A DNA stretch of 64,000 nucleotides from CAKMMH01 sp927798255. GTDB lineage: Bacteria; Bdellovibrionota_C; UBA2361; CAKMMH01. The stretch covers positions 1 through 64,000 of the forward strand of contig JAXFOK010000056.1 of assembly GCA_034180415.1 (NCBI GenBank), written 5' to 3'. Shown here piece by piece: positions 37,159-46,906 of this stretch. Made by a program: the position numbers and the translations under genes. Numbering within the stretch: position 1 is the stretch's first letter; every line of letters begins with the position of its first letter. The notes beneath the pieces were generated by a model. That model was not told the DNA's origin, searched no databases, and was given only the letters and a program-made list of their open reading frames with translations.

Positions 37159-37324
37159 AGTCACCACCAATATATGCAATATAATACATATATAATACCA
37201 TGCCATTTGTTATCATCATAAAATATCTTTTATTAGTATATAATAACAAAGTAATTATTATGATAAAAACTGAACATGGAGCAAACAACCAAAGAAGTGC
37301 AATATAATATATTCCTTGGAACAA
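37130..37324 (-). pseudogene. Remnant of a GT-C membrane glycosyltransferase
   Basis: The minus-strand frame has two membrane helices followed by YIAYIGGDFMAGSF. I associate a YxGGDFM motif with some bacterial GT-C arabinosyl/mannosyl-type transferases. The rest of the gene is missing and it overlaps the end of the opposite-strand remnant at 36833. Confidence 0.4.
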
Positions 37325-37438
37325 ATATACTTTTAATGGAATTCCTGTTAAAAGATTCTAATAGTTCTTATTCAAGATTTCTAATAAATATAATAAATAT
37401 GAATTAGATAAATTATTACTAATTAACTATTTCTATGA

Positions 37439-38539
37439 TTAATAATTTAATAAAAAAATAGTTGCTAAAATTACACAACCACAAAATAAAAAAGGTTTTA
37501 AAGTTAAAAAATCAAATATTTTATACATAATAGTATTACTAGCTATAATTTTAGGAAGTTTATCATCTTTTACTTTTATACCAATATAATTACATAAACC
37601 AATACAAACAAAAATATATATTATAACTATAACTTCTTCAAAAACTCTTAATTCATTAAAATTACCGACAAAAAAAAGTAAAGAAATATAGAATAATATG
37701 GAAGAGAAAATCATTTTAAAATTAGACGGAATATATTTCCTTAAAACATATAAAAATATAGGAAGAAATGATAAATAAACTATTAAAATTGGAATTCCGA
37801 GATTATTGATTAAAACTCGAAAATTATATGAATATCGCCACGTTTCATCAATCCATTCTGATGTTAAAAATGCAAAATCTCCTCCATAAGGTCTTAAATT
37901 ATCCCTTGTTATCCATGATACTAATATTTTTACAATTGCAAATAAAAATGAATAGCCAAAACATAATGATAAAAATTTTTTAAATGGTAATCTGTTATAG
38001 TAAAGATACATAAAAATCAAAATTAGTAAAATGCTCGATTCTCTATTAAGTGTAGCTAATGGAATTAAATATAAAAGTAATTTAAATTTTTGATTAAAAA
38101 TTAAATATAATCCCAATACGACAAAGAACATGGAAGGTGTATCATAACTATAAAACCATGACTCAACTGATGGATGGTAATTTAGGTACATATTAGTTAA
38201 CACCAATAAAAATAATGATGTAAACACTATAGAAATTCTTTCATCCAAATATAATTTAAAAAATTTTTCTATAACTATTAGTAATAGTACACTAAATCCA
38301 ACTTCAAATATAAAATAACATAGCGGTAATGGAATATTAATTAAATGCAAAGGACGTACTAAAATTGATACCAACATTCTATTTACAAATGGGACTACAC
38401 CACTTAATTCATAATAACTTTCAAATGTCCCAAATTTTGATAATCCACAATGCATGATAGCATAAATAATTGCTAAAAATGTATATAAAATATACTGTTG
38501 ATGATTTATTAATAATTGTTGATTATTAACTTTTTGCAT
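37439..38539 (-). CDS. Polytopic membrane protein, probable surface-glycan role
   Basis: This 366-residue protein has about nine hydrophobic helices. Loops include ELSGVVPFVNRML and a motif LATLNRESSILLILIF. The fold type resembles GT-C or polysaccharide-polymerase-like membrane enzymes, but no diagnostic motif is certain. Context (glycosyltransferases, acyltransferase remnant) suggests cell-surface glycan assembly. Confidence 0.6.
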   Translation of the reverse strand: MQKVNNQQLLINHQQYILYTFLAIIYAIMHCGLSKFGTFESYYELSGVVPFVNRMLVSILVRPLHLINIPLPLCYFIFEVGFSVLLLIVIEKFFKLYLDERISIVFTSLFLLVLTNMYLNYHPSVESWFYSYDTPSMFFVVLGLYLIFNQKFKLLLYLIPLATLNRESSILLILIFMYLYYNRLPFKKFLSLCFGYSFLFAIVKILVSWITRDNLRPYGGDFAFLTSEWIDETWRYSYNFRVLINNLGIPILIVYLSFLPIFLYVLRKYIPSNFKMIFSSILFYISLLFFVGNFNELRVFEEVIVIIYIFVCIGLCNYIGIKVKDDKLPKIIASNTIMYKIFDFLTLKPFLFCGCVILATIFLLNY

Positions 38540-39151
38540 AAAAATTCTTTTTATTAAAATCTTAATTTTTTTTATACAATTTTATATGGCTAACTTATTA
38601 TCTTACCAAACCTAATTCTACAATTATAAAAAATATAATAATCATTAAAAAATGAATAATTTTGACATATTATTTTTATAATTGACTGTCTCACCAAATA
38701 AATATCATTTAAGTAATACTCATTAAATATTTTGATGTTCTTATATTGTTAATAGATACAACAATTTTTATTAAATTGATACCGTCCTTAATTTTTATTA
38801 ATATTTTTCAACAATTATCATATTCTTAATATAATTACCAAATCTTTTATTAAAAATATTTCATTAAATAAGCATTTCCTAACCTATTTAATTATCATCA
38901 CCTAGATCATACAAAAACAATGTTTTATAAATACAAGTGATGTAATAATTTAATAATTAATTTAAAATAAAATAATACATGTATCAAACAAATAGGAAAT
39001 TTAAACAACCATAATAAGAATTATAAAATAGTATAATAAATAAACGTATCATTTTAATAATTATATATGCAAATTTTATAATCATTACTATTTATATTAA
39101 GCATGTTATTTGGCATTGTTCATGATTTTTTATATTTTATTTAAACATTCT
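38540..39151. other. AT-rich gap without a gene
   Basis: About 600 bases of very AT-rich sequence hold only short frames on both strands. A few minus-strand stretches look weakly coding, such as INLIKIVVSINNIRTSKYL, and may be remains of a glycan gene. Nothing firm was found. Confidence 0.4.
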
Positions 39152-40178
39152 TTAATTAAAAATATGAAGATTCTTAGTTTTTCCAACTATAAATCTAAGT
39201 TTTGTTTTATTTATAATAAGACTTAATACAGTAATTATAATTATTACACTTAAAAATTTAAAAGCTATTAAACAATTTAAACTCAACAATTTTTCAAATT
39301 TAAAATAAATAATAATTGGAAAATTAAAACATACAAAGAAAATTGAATTTTTACCGATATGTAATAACCAATTTAATAATAAAGATAATTTCGTTATATT
39401 TAAAAAATTAAGTATATATTTAGAATAATTAATAATAATTATATATGATAAAATCACATTTAAATAAAAAAGAAGAAAATTACCACAACTATTTTTCATA
39501 TCAACTAATATATTATATTTTATTAATTTAATAACTAAAAATGTAAGAATTATAGTCACAAAAATATTTAAATTAAATAAATAATTAATATATCTTTTTT
39601 TAATTTCTGAATTTCTTATAAAGCTACCAATTAAACAAAATACTAATCCAATAATCCCTGCATTCGCAGAAAATGGCAAATGTATCAGGCTTATATTTCC
39701 ATTGAAAATTGCTAAAGTTGATAAACAAATAATTATCGAAACTCTAGTTTTGGTCTGTAAATATTTGACAAGTAAGTAGTATAATATATTAGCAATAAAC
39801 AAAGCAGTTAAAAACCAAAAAGCACTTACCATTTGTTCTGTATTATCATTATAGAAAAATACCTGTTTAATGTATAACGCTGGGGTTACATCATGATTTA
39901 CAATATATAATGGATAGTATAATAACAATCCTATAATAATATATGGAATTAAAAGCGTTTTATTTTTTTCACAAAATAAATCTTAAATGGTAATGTCTCT
40001 TGATGTTTAAAAGTAAAGAAATATCCTGAAATTATAAAAAATATAGGCATATTAAATGCCCTTATAAATGATAAAACTCTTTGTAAATATCAGCAACTTC
40101 AGTCATGTGCGATAAAATCATAAAAAAAATCCCTATACACCTTGCTATATCTAAATATTCTATTCTTTCTTTTATCAT
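39152..40178 (-). pseudogene. Frameshifted acyltransferase-3 (OafA-type) gene
   Basis: The start at 40178 gives IEYLDIARCIGIFFMILSHM, the acyltransferase-3 hallmark with its His. The frame is lost after about 37 codons, resumes as RAFNMPIFFIISGYFF, and is lost again in an A7 run at about codon 78, after which 258 codons are open to 39152. Single-base deletions at each point would explain both breaks; one extra A in the A7 run restores the second. Such enzymes O-acetylate surface glycans. The remaining membrane part looks intact, so decay is recent or the tracts vary. Confidence 0.75.
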
Positions 40179-40191
40179 ATCTAAACTATAT

Positions 40192-41487
40192 CTAAATTTT
40201 TAACTGTATAAAACAACAAAGTATTAAACTATAAATAATAAGTGGTATAAATGATAGGATACCCATAATAGTACACTGAGAGACAGTTAACAATTGATTT
40301 TTATTATTTCTCTTATTTGCTAGCCAAATTAAGAAAAATATACTAATTACGTATATTATGTTAACAATTTTAACACTAGATAATATACGTGGATAAATAA
40401 AATTATTAAAATTAATAACTAATTTATCATTTATAATGGATTCATAAAAAATATATGTAAAAAAATGTTCATTATATGACATATATTTTATTATTTGGAT
40501 AATATTTATAAAAATATATGCGAAAATTCCCACTCTAAAATTATTTTGACAAATATACATTATCATAATTATAAAAAGAGATGATTCATAAAGTTCCCAT
40601 TGGTAGTGAATATTAATCAATGTAAATATGGAAAAAGAATACAGTGGATATGTTAATATTTTTCTTGTGTTAAATGTCAATTTTTTACTCAGCCGTAAAA
40701 ATATCATTAACGATATAATAATTAAGAATTCAATAGCGTAATTTTCGTATCCAATAAACCGCTCATATATCCGATTAAGATTATTTACCAATACTGTATA
40801 TTTATAAAAATTATTTATGAATATATATGTTAATAGACTCATTATTAAATATGGTGAAATAAGAATTCCTATATATTTTACGATATTTCGTTTTATTCTA
40901 AAGAAAAGAAGACATAGTATTGGTGTAATAATTATTATAGTAAAAGGCTTAAAACAATAAGATAACGAAAACATCATAAACGAAATTGTAAATTTTTTAT
41001 TAACCAAATATCTTAGCCCTAGCAGTAAAAAGAAATTACTTATAAAATCAATTTGTCCAAACATAACGCTAACTGGTTGTACGAACATTGAACTTAAATA
41101 CAATATTTCCGATAATATGCATTGTTGTTTGTTAAATTTTAAATCTTTTAGTATATTACCCAAAGTCTTTGCAGATAATATCGTAAAAATAGAAAGAATA
41201 AATTTATAAAAAATTATATAATGCCAATAGGTACTAGATTTAAAAATGAAATAAATTGGTGAAAGAATTAGTGCAGTAAAAATATGGCATAGCATGGAAT
41301 AATTAGTAGCAAAATTATTATGATACAATATATTTTGGTAATTTGATAAATTCCCATCAAGCATGGTCACAATAAATTTATACCCCCAATAGACTATAAA
41401 AATAACGTCGCTATGGGCTGTAAAAATAGCAACTAATATTACCTCTATATATAATACGTATTTAATAACATTTAGTAATTTCATCAT
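40192..41487 (-). CDS. GT-C membrane mannosyltransferase-like protein
   Basis: This 431-residue protein has about ten helices. The segment VMFGQIDFISNFFLLLG followed by SYCFKPFTIIIITPIL is typical of polyprenyl-phosphate-sugar-dependent GT-C enzymes (PIG-M/DUF2029 group). It lies 12 bases downstream of the GT2 gene, which probably makes its lipid-linked sugar donor. Confidence 0.68.
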   Translation of the reverse strand: MMKLLNVIKYVLYIEVILVAIFTAHSDVIFIVYWGYKFIVTMLDGNLSNYQNILYHNNFATNYSMLCHIFTALILSPIYFIFKSSTYWHYIIFYKFILSIFTILSAKTLGNILKDLKFNKQQCILSEILYLSSMFVQPVSVMFGQIDFISNFFLLLGLRYLVNKKFTISFMMFSLSYCFKPFTIIIITPILCLLFFRIKRNIVKYIGILISPYLIMSLLTYIFINNFYKYTVLVNNLNRIYERFIGYENYAIEFLIIISLMIFLRLSKKLTFNTRKILTYPLYSFSIFTLINIHYQWELYESSLFIIMIMYICQNNFRVGIFAYIFINIIQIIKYMSYNEHFFTYIFYESIINDKLVINFNNFIYPRILSSVKIVNIIYVISIFFLIWLANKRNNKNQLLTVSQCTIMGILSFIPLIIYSLILCCFIQLKI

Positions 41488-41499
41488 ATATAAAATAAT

Positions 41500-42246
41500 C
41501 TATATTAAAGATGATTTGTAAAAATACCTTATACAAATAAGTTTTGAAAATAACTTAAAATACGAAATCCACCACTTTCTTAAAATGGCTTTTGATGTTC
41601 CTTCTCTTCTTTCTTTATATGAAATTGGAACTTCAAAAATCTTATATCCTTTAATATATAACTTTGTCACTATTTCAATTAGTACCTCGAAATTCTCAGA
41701 AAAAATTGGTAATTCCTTTATAATTTGATTTAAAGATTCTTTTCTATACAATCTAAAACCACTTGATAAATCTTTAACAGGAATAGCTATTAATCTGCAT
41801 AATACTTTATTTAATACTATCGAAAGAAAATGTCTAAATGAAAATATAGAATCCCCACCTGAAACAAATCTTGAACCAATTACCAAATCATGATTATTTA
41901 AATTATTTAACAACCCATCTATATAGTCTGCTGAATGTGAGCAATCCCCATCTAGAGTTAAAATATAATCACCTTTACATCTTTCAATACCTTCAATTAA
42001 AGCATTTTTATAGCCTTTATTTTGTTGTATAAACAGTGTATCAGTATCTCTAATAATGGAACTTACGACTTCTCTCGTATTATCACTTGAATTTCCATCT
42101 ACTACGACAAATTCAAAATCTATATCATAAAAGCCAAGTTTATTACAAACACTTGTTAATACTTGTTTAATATTACATTCTTCATTTTTTACAAGTATTA
42201 AAACTGATATGTTCTTTTGCGATTTTTGGTCATTCATGATTAACAT
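41500..42246 (-). CDS. GT2 polyprenyl-phosphate mannosyltransferase (DPM1-like)
   Basis: This soluble GT2 enzyme of 248 residues has ISVLILVKNEECNIKQVL, VVVDGNSSDNTREVV, the DxD site TLDGDCSHS and VPISYKERREGTSK near the end, as in dolichol/polyprenol-phosphate mannose synthases. It lacks C-terminal membrane helices. It probably feeds the membrane glycosyltransferase immediately downstream. The start may be the fourth codon (MNDQ). Confidence 0.85.
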   Translation of the reverse strand: MLIMNDQKSQKNISVLILVKNEECNIKQVLTSVCNKLGFYDIDFEFVVVDGNSSDNTREVVSSIIRDTDTLFIQQNKGYKNALIEGIERCKGDYILTLDGDCSHSADYIDGLLNNLNNHDLVIGSRFVSGGDSIFSFRHFLSIVLNKVLCRLIAIPVKDLSSGFRLYRKESLNQIIKELPIFSENFEVLIEIVTKLYIKGYKIFEVPISYKERREGTSKAILRKWWISYFKLFSKLICIRYFYKSSLI

Positions 42247-42426
42247 CTTTAATTTGCTTATTTTATTGATAACGTATAATCATTGTACTTCAGATTTATA
42301 TTCTATTTTAAAATATTTTTTTCTACAATAAACATCTTTTGATACACTTAGAATTAATATGGAGCATCGATTTACAATATTAAGAAAAAAACAAAATAAA
42401 ATAAATTGAAAAAATCAAAACAAAAC

Positions 42427-42613
42427 TTAAGGAAACGCTGATTAATTCAAAGTTTTAGTGCCCCCCTAACGGGGTTCGGTGGTCGGAGGGTATTTTTCTA
42501 CAACCGCACGTTCGTGCGTCTTTGTTTCCTATATCGCTCACACTTACGTGTTCGCTTAAGGTTACCCTTCGGGTAATTTTTCGTTAAATTTGAATTAATC
42601 AGCGTTTCCTTAA
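42427..42613. mobile_element. MITE, copy 3, intact ends
   Basis: Including the flanking TTAA, the two ends are perfect 25-base inverted repeats (42427-42451 and 42589-42613, core GGAAACGCTGATTAATTCAA). The TTAA on each side fits a 4-bp YTAR-type target duplication as known for IS5-family elements. There is no ORF inside. The interior matches copy 1 at 32742 in opposite orientation (GTTCGTGCGTC, TATATCGCTCACA, GTGTTCGCTTAA). Confidence 0.85.
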
Positions 42614-42614
42614 T

Positions 42615-42665
42615 TTATCCTTGCTTAACTAGCCCCTCAATAATCTTACTTGCTTCATATACTAT
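42615..42665 (-). pseudogene. C-terminal fragment of a GmhB-like phosphatase gene
   Basis: The minus strand encodes YEASKIIEGLVKQG and a stop, nearly the same as the last residues of the fusion protein at 4686 (FEASKIVEGIVKGK). It lies between the stop of the thioesterase gene and the MITE. It is probably what remains of a second heptose phosphatase gene. Confidence 0.5.
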
Positions 42666-42666
42666 T

Positions 42667-43407
42667 TTATTTCTCTTTCCACAAAACTTTTATGCTTGCT
42701 AGCTCCTCTCCTGTTTCTTTGTTCTTAATACTATGAAGCGTTTCTTTAATATCCTCTTTAAATTGAGCTTCTGATAAAATTACATCACCATACTTTGCTT
42801 CTTTCTTATAGTAAATTTCAATTTCTTTTATAGTGTTACTTAATAAAAAATCATATGAAAGAGTGTTAATAGCAAACTTTAAATAATTTGAATTATTAAC
42901 ATGCCTATTTAAATCAATATCATCATATGTTATCTCTATTTCTTTTGATATATCAATACTACTTAATGGCTCTATTTTGGGAAATGTAGTTTCTATTGCA
43001 TGCTCTGTTTTTAATTCTGGAAAATCAAGCTCCTTATATGGATTTAAAATTTTTTTAGTTTCTAAATCAACTAAAACCCATAGCGTACTTGCAACCCCAA
43101 TCTTATTATTATTTGCATCATATACTTCAAATTCACGTCTACAATACACCCCCTTTGATCTTACCGCCCAGGTTTTAATTGAAATTACATCTAATGACTT
43201 TGGAAATGACTCAAACCTTAAATGATACTTAATTAAAAACCATCCATAATTAAGAGTACTTGTCTTTGAATATCCCCACCCTAAACTTTCAGCATTCGTA
43301 TATGCTGCATCTTCTAAAGCATGTAAAAGAGCATATGGTTTCATCTCATTATTGGCATTCGTATCACTGCTTTTAACTTCATACTGTTTTATTGAAAAAA
43401 GTGCCAT
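42667..43407 (-). CDS. Acyl-ACP thioesterase
   Basis: This double hot-dog enzyme of the plant FatA-type family releases fatty acids from acyl carrier protein. Seen are AYTNAESLGWG, the RRFEVYDA-like REFEVYDANNNKIG strand, STLWVLVDLETKK and a catalytic-type DDIDLNRHVNNSNYLKF. It is complete at 246 residues. It heads no obvious operon; MarC lies 47 bases upstream on the same strand. Confidence 0.88.
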   Translation of the reverse strand: MALFSIKQYEVKSSDTNANNEMKPYALLHALEDAAYTNAESLGWGYSKTSTLNYGWFLIKYHLRFESFPKSLDVISIKTWAVRSKGVYCRREFEVYDANNNKIGVASTLWVLVDLETKKILNPYKELDFPELKTEHAIETTFPKIEPLSSIDISKEIEITYDDIDLNRHVNNSNYLKFAINTLSYDFLLSNTIKEIEIYYKKEAKYGDVILSEAQFKEDIKETLHSIKNKETGEELASIKVLWKEK

Positions 43408-43453
43408 AAAAATTATTTTTATTCCTTACCAAAATTCTTAATTTAAAAATTCT

Positions 43454-44056
43454 CTATTTAAAAAACTCTTGTGTTACACCTTGCAAAATCATTTGAGAGG
43501 CAAGTGCCGCTAAATATATTCCTGTCATTTTACTTAAAATTGTAAGTTTCTTTGTCCCTACATATTTTTCAATTGTAACGCAAAGATAAAGCATTAACCA
43601 CATTAGGAACGAAGTTATAAAAAGAGCTAATATATGTATCAATTTTAAATTTAAATCTTCTCCCGTATCAGTACCTGCAACTAGAAGTGTACCAATAACC
43701 GCAGGTCCTATAATTACAGGTATTGTCATAGGTACAAAAACTATCTCCTCATTTTTATCTTCATTCTTAGGCGGAGTAATCTTTCCTCTTACAAGCCCTA
43801 TGCCATCTAAAAGAAGCATTGTTCCGACCCCTACCCTAAAAGCATTTAGCGTTATACCTAAAACGTTAAAAATTTGTTCTCCTATAAAAATTATAACCAC
43901 ACTAAATAAAAATGAAGTTAATGCTATCTTGGTAGCATCATTTTTTCGCCTTTTATCCTCAAAGTTTCTAGTTAATGACAAAAACATCATTAACGCAAAC
44001 ACAGGTGCAAATAAGAAAAAATATCTAACTGTTAATGGAAAAATTTCTTGATTCAT
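43454..44056 (-). CDS. MarC family membrane protein
   Basis: This is a UPF0056/MarC protein with six hydrophobic helices. Typical features are FLSLTRNFEDKRRKNDATKI, GVGTMLLLDGIGLVRG and PMTIPVIIGPAVIGTLLVAG. The family's function is not firmly known despite the name. It is complete at 200 residues. Confidence 0.88.
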   Translation of the reverse strand: MNQEIFPLTVRYFFLFAPVFALMMFLSLTRNFEDKRRKNDATKIALTSFLFSVVIIFIGEQIFNVLGITLNAFRVGVGTMLLLDGIGLVRGKITPPKNEDKNEEIVFVPMTIPVIIGPAVIGTLLVAGTDTGEDLNLKLIHILALFITSFLMWLMLYLCVTIEKYVGTKKLTILSKMTGIYLAALASQMILQGVTQEFFK

Positions 44057-44159
44057 AAAAAAAGATTAATAAATAATAATGAAAATAAAAAAAGGTAAAT
44101 ATTTTTTAATTTATATTTACCTCTTTTAAAATTAAGAATATTAAACACTAAAGATTAAA

Positions 44160-45638
44160 TTAATTTATTTGTACGCTACTACCTTTGACTTCACTAAATC
44201 TATTATCCCAATTCTTTTCAAAATCTTCAAATGTTGGAGCATAAGAAATATCAATCTCAATATAATCTTTTAGCGATAACTTCGAAGTATCAACACCTAC
44301 TTTATTAAGCCATCTCTTATTTCTATTACTATAAAGCTCTAAAGCAGTATCAATACTATCAACACCTGTTATATTCTTAATTGGTGAAAATTCATCTTCT
44401 CTCTTAATCTCAAGCCCGATATGTCTATTTGCAAGTGGAAGTAAATCGAAAATAAATTTTTCATGTTTATAAGCCTCGGTATCTTGTACCACACCATCTC
44501 TATATGCCTTAACAATTTTTTTACTTTGATGAAATGGTAAAAATACCTTTTCATTTTTTAATCTTCTAAAGAAATCTAGAGAGAAAGCATGCATCGCTGG
44601 GCTTCCCCAATTAAATATAAGCTCTCCGTTTTCATCTTTTAACTCTAATTGTTCTTTTGTTACATCAACATATTCAACAATCTGATCTTTTCCATTTACA
44701 CAAACTAAATGACCAACTTTTTCTTGAGGTGAAGCTTTTCTTAAAACTTTTGTTACGATATCAGCATTTCTTGACTCTTGAAGCCCAACTAGCACTGTGT
44801 CATCAATAGGAGCTAAAATATTATCAACTTGAATATATACTAAAGTTTTTATTCCTCTCTTTTCTAAATATTCTAAAGCTCCACTTTTCATAAACGCTGT
44901 GTAACATCCACCATGACCATCAGGATTTTTTAGAAGCTCGCTATCAGACTTTAGAAGTGCCTTTCCATTTAAGTCTAATGTTGCAGTCATCGATTGACAA
45001 AAGAAAAATACATCACTTTCTTTTATTCCAAAATAATTGTTTTCTTTAAAAAACGCTTTTGTTTCACTATCTGTATGAGGACTTGTCATAATTAAAAATG
45101 GAATTGTTTTTCCATATTTTTTTGAAGCATAAATAATTTTTTCTGCATGAATTTGATAAAGAGTTTTTTGACTAATTTGTAAAGTTTGGAAACATCCTTT
45201 CGGCCCATTATAACCAAGCCTTGTTCCTTGTCCACCAGCTACAAGCAATACTCCTACTTGTCCATTTTCATAAGCTTTCTTACCGATAAACTTTAAGTCA
45301 TCTGCTATAAGGTCTCTATCTTTTAAACTAATCACTTCACTCATTTGAATTTTTGCACTTGTCATATCAACAGGAGTAAAAACATTTTTTAATGAACTCC
45401 AATCAATTGAATTTATCTCTTTTATAAAATCATCTCTTTTATCTTCTGGGCATTTTTTAATAGCATCTAAAAGATGTGTTTGACCATTAATTGTTAAAAG
45501 CTCAACAAGCGTTCTTGGAGGCAACTTTGAAACATCAATTTCTTTTACATTGGAAGATGTATCATTATCAAAATTAGATAACGCCATATCATCTTTCTTA
45601 TCTAAAATATTTAAATTATCTTGAATTTCTTTAGACAT
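44160..45638 (-). CDS. UDP-sugar pyrophosphorylase, UAP1/AGX-like
   Basis: This UTP-dependent nucleotidyltransferase of the eukaryotic-type UDPGP family most resembles UDP-N-acetylglucosamine pyrophosphorylase. Motifs are LVAGGQGTRLGYNGPKGCF, NPDGHGGCYTAF, YIQVDNILAP and NWGSPAMHAFSL. The length of 492 fits. The eukaryote-type form is less common in bacteria than GlmU. The substrate (GlcNAc-1-P or hexose-1-P) cannot be fixed from sequence alone. Confidence 0.88.
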   Translation of the reverse strand: MSKEIQDNLNILDKKDDMALSNFDNDTSSNVKEIDVSKLPPRTLVELLTINGQTHLLDAIKKCPEDKRDDFIKEINSIDWSSLKNVFTPVDMTSAKIQMSEVISLKDRDLIADDLKFIGKKAYENGQVGVLLVAGGQGTRLGYNGPKGCFQTLQISQKTLYQIHAEKIIYASKKYGKTIPFLIMTSPHTDSETKAFFKENNYFGIKESDVFFFCQSMTATLDLNGKALLKSDSELLKNPDGHGGCYTAFMKSGALEYLEKRGIKTLVYIQVDNILAPIDDTVLVGLQESRNADIVTKVLRKASPQEKVGHLVCVNGKDQIVEYVDVTKEQLELKDENGELIFNWGSPAMHAFSLDFFRRLKNEKVFLPFHQSKKIVKAYRDGVVQDTEAYKHEKFIFDLLPLANRHIGLEIKREDEFSPIKNITGVDSIDTALELYSNRNKRWLNKVGVDTSKLSLKDYIEIDISYAPTFEDFEKNWDNRFSEVKGSSVQIN

Positions 45639-45709
45639 ATAACCTCACTATTAAAAAATACGTTAATTAACTACACTTAATTATTTCAAATAATCAAAAT
45701 TAATAAACA

Positions 45710-46192
45710 TTACAAATCAACAAATTCCAACCTATCATTCTCAACATCAAGAAATGCAAAACCTGGCGTTACAGTCCTGTAGCTTAAAGCCCCAGGATTA
45801 ATTATATGAGTCTTTCCGATTCTTTCATCTCTTCTTACATGAGTATGACCACAAAGCACATAATCATAGTCTTGAGCCTCGATTCTCTCTTGTATATACC
45901 TATCTTCTACATCGTGAATAACTAAGAACCTTTTTTGATTGTACTCAAAATCTAGCCAAAATGCTGGGAGTTCGAAATCTAACTTATCTGCAAAAATAGT
46001 AAGCCCTTTAATTTCCCCATCATTATTACCTAAAACAAATTTAAAAGGGAAACCTTCGAACTCCTTAAGAGTAGATGGAGACACTACATCGCCACAATGA
46101 ATGATTAAATCTACATTTTTACTTTTAATGACATCTATAGCTTTTCTTATTAAAGGTATATTTTCGTGTGTATCAGATACAATAGCAATCAT
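45710..46192 (-). CDS. YfcE/MJ0936-type metallophosphoesterase
   Basis: This is a small calcineurin-like phosphoesterase. Metal-binding motifs are SDTHENIPLI, HCGDVVSP, LGNNDGE, VIHDVE and CGHTHVRR, followed by NPGAL. The length of 160 is standard for the family, which hydrolyses phosphodiesters of uncertain natural substrate. Confidence 0.93.
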   Translation of the reverse strand: MIAIVSDTHENIPLIRKAIDVIKSKNVDLIIHCGDVVSPSTLKEFEGFPFKFVLGNNDGEIKGLTIFADKLDFELPAFWLDFEYNQKRFLVIHDVEDRYIQERIEAQDYDYVLCGHTHVRRDERIGKTHIINPGALSYRTVTPGFAFLDVENDRLEFVDL

Positions 46193-46219
46193 AAAAACTA
46201 TCTCAATTTTTTAAAAAGC

Positions 46220-46828
46220 TTATTTTCTTGCTGTTTTATCTAAAATTTCTCTAATTTGATAAAGCTTATCAATTCCTACAAATCTTTCTTTGTTAATAAT
46301 AAATGTTGGAGTATCAAAAACACCTAAATTCTTGCCTCTGTTAAAAATCCCTTTAACTCTCTCTCTAACATCAGATGATGAAAGTTTAGCAACAAAATCT
46401 CCTATCTCAACATCCATCTCATCGCAAAGTTCTGTCCAGAATTCTTCAGTGTTTGGATTTTTTCCTTGACCCCAGCAGTAATAGAAAACTTTACAATTAT
46501 ATTCCATTAAAAATCCCATATCACTTGCTACAATGGCGCCACGAGTTACTCGTACTGGGTCGAATTCTTCTCCTGGCCAAGAAGAAGGAATTTCTAGTGG
46601 GATTCTATGATTCTTTGCATATCTTTTAGCATCTTCAATAACGTATGACGCTTTATCAGGATTAACATTTGCTACGCCTACTGCCTGTCCTGCTGACTTT
46701 GCAGAGAAAGGTTGCCAAATTAATTCGACATCATAATTTTTTTGAAGATCATAAATCTCATCTAGAGCTAAATAACAAAATAAATTTTGAAAAGAATAAA
46801 AGACTTCAATTGTTACCATATAAAACAC
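46220..46828 (-). CDS. DsbA-fold oxidoreductase / HCCA-isomerase-like protein
   Basis: This thioredoxin-fold protein is of the 2-hydroxychromene-2-carboxylate isomerase/kappa-GST type. The N-terminal site reads YSFQNLFCYLALDE, without a CxxC pair. The late signature GVFDTPTFIINKERFVGIDKL is typical of the family. The start may be the fourth codon. The substrate is unknown. It is 202 residues long. Confidence 0.82.
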   Translation of the reverse strand: MFYMVTIEVFYSFQNLFCYLALDEIYDLQKNYDVELIWQPFSAKSAGQAVGVANVNPDKASYVIEDAKRYAKNHRIPLEIPSSWPGEEFDPVRVTRGAIVASDMGFLMEYNCKVFYYCWGQGKNPNTEEFWTELCDEMDVEIGDFVAKLSSSDVRERVKGIFNRGKNLGVFDTPTFIINKERFVGIDKLYQIREILDKTARK

Positions 46829-46906
46829 CTTAAAATTATTAATATAAATTAATTAAAAGTGTAACATGTCTTAAATAATGTTAAAAGTGAAAATATTTAA
46901 CTTTTA

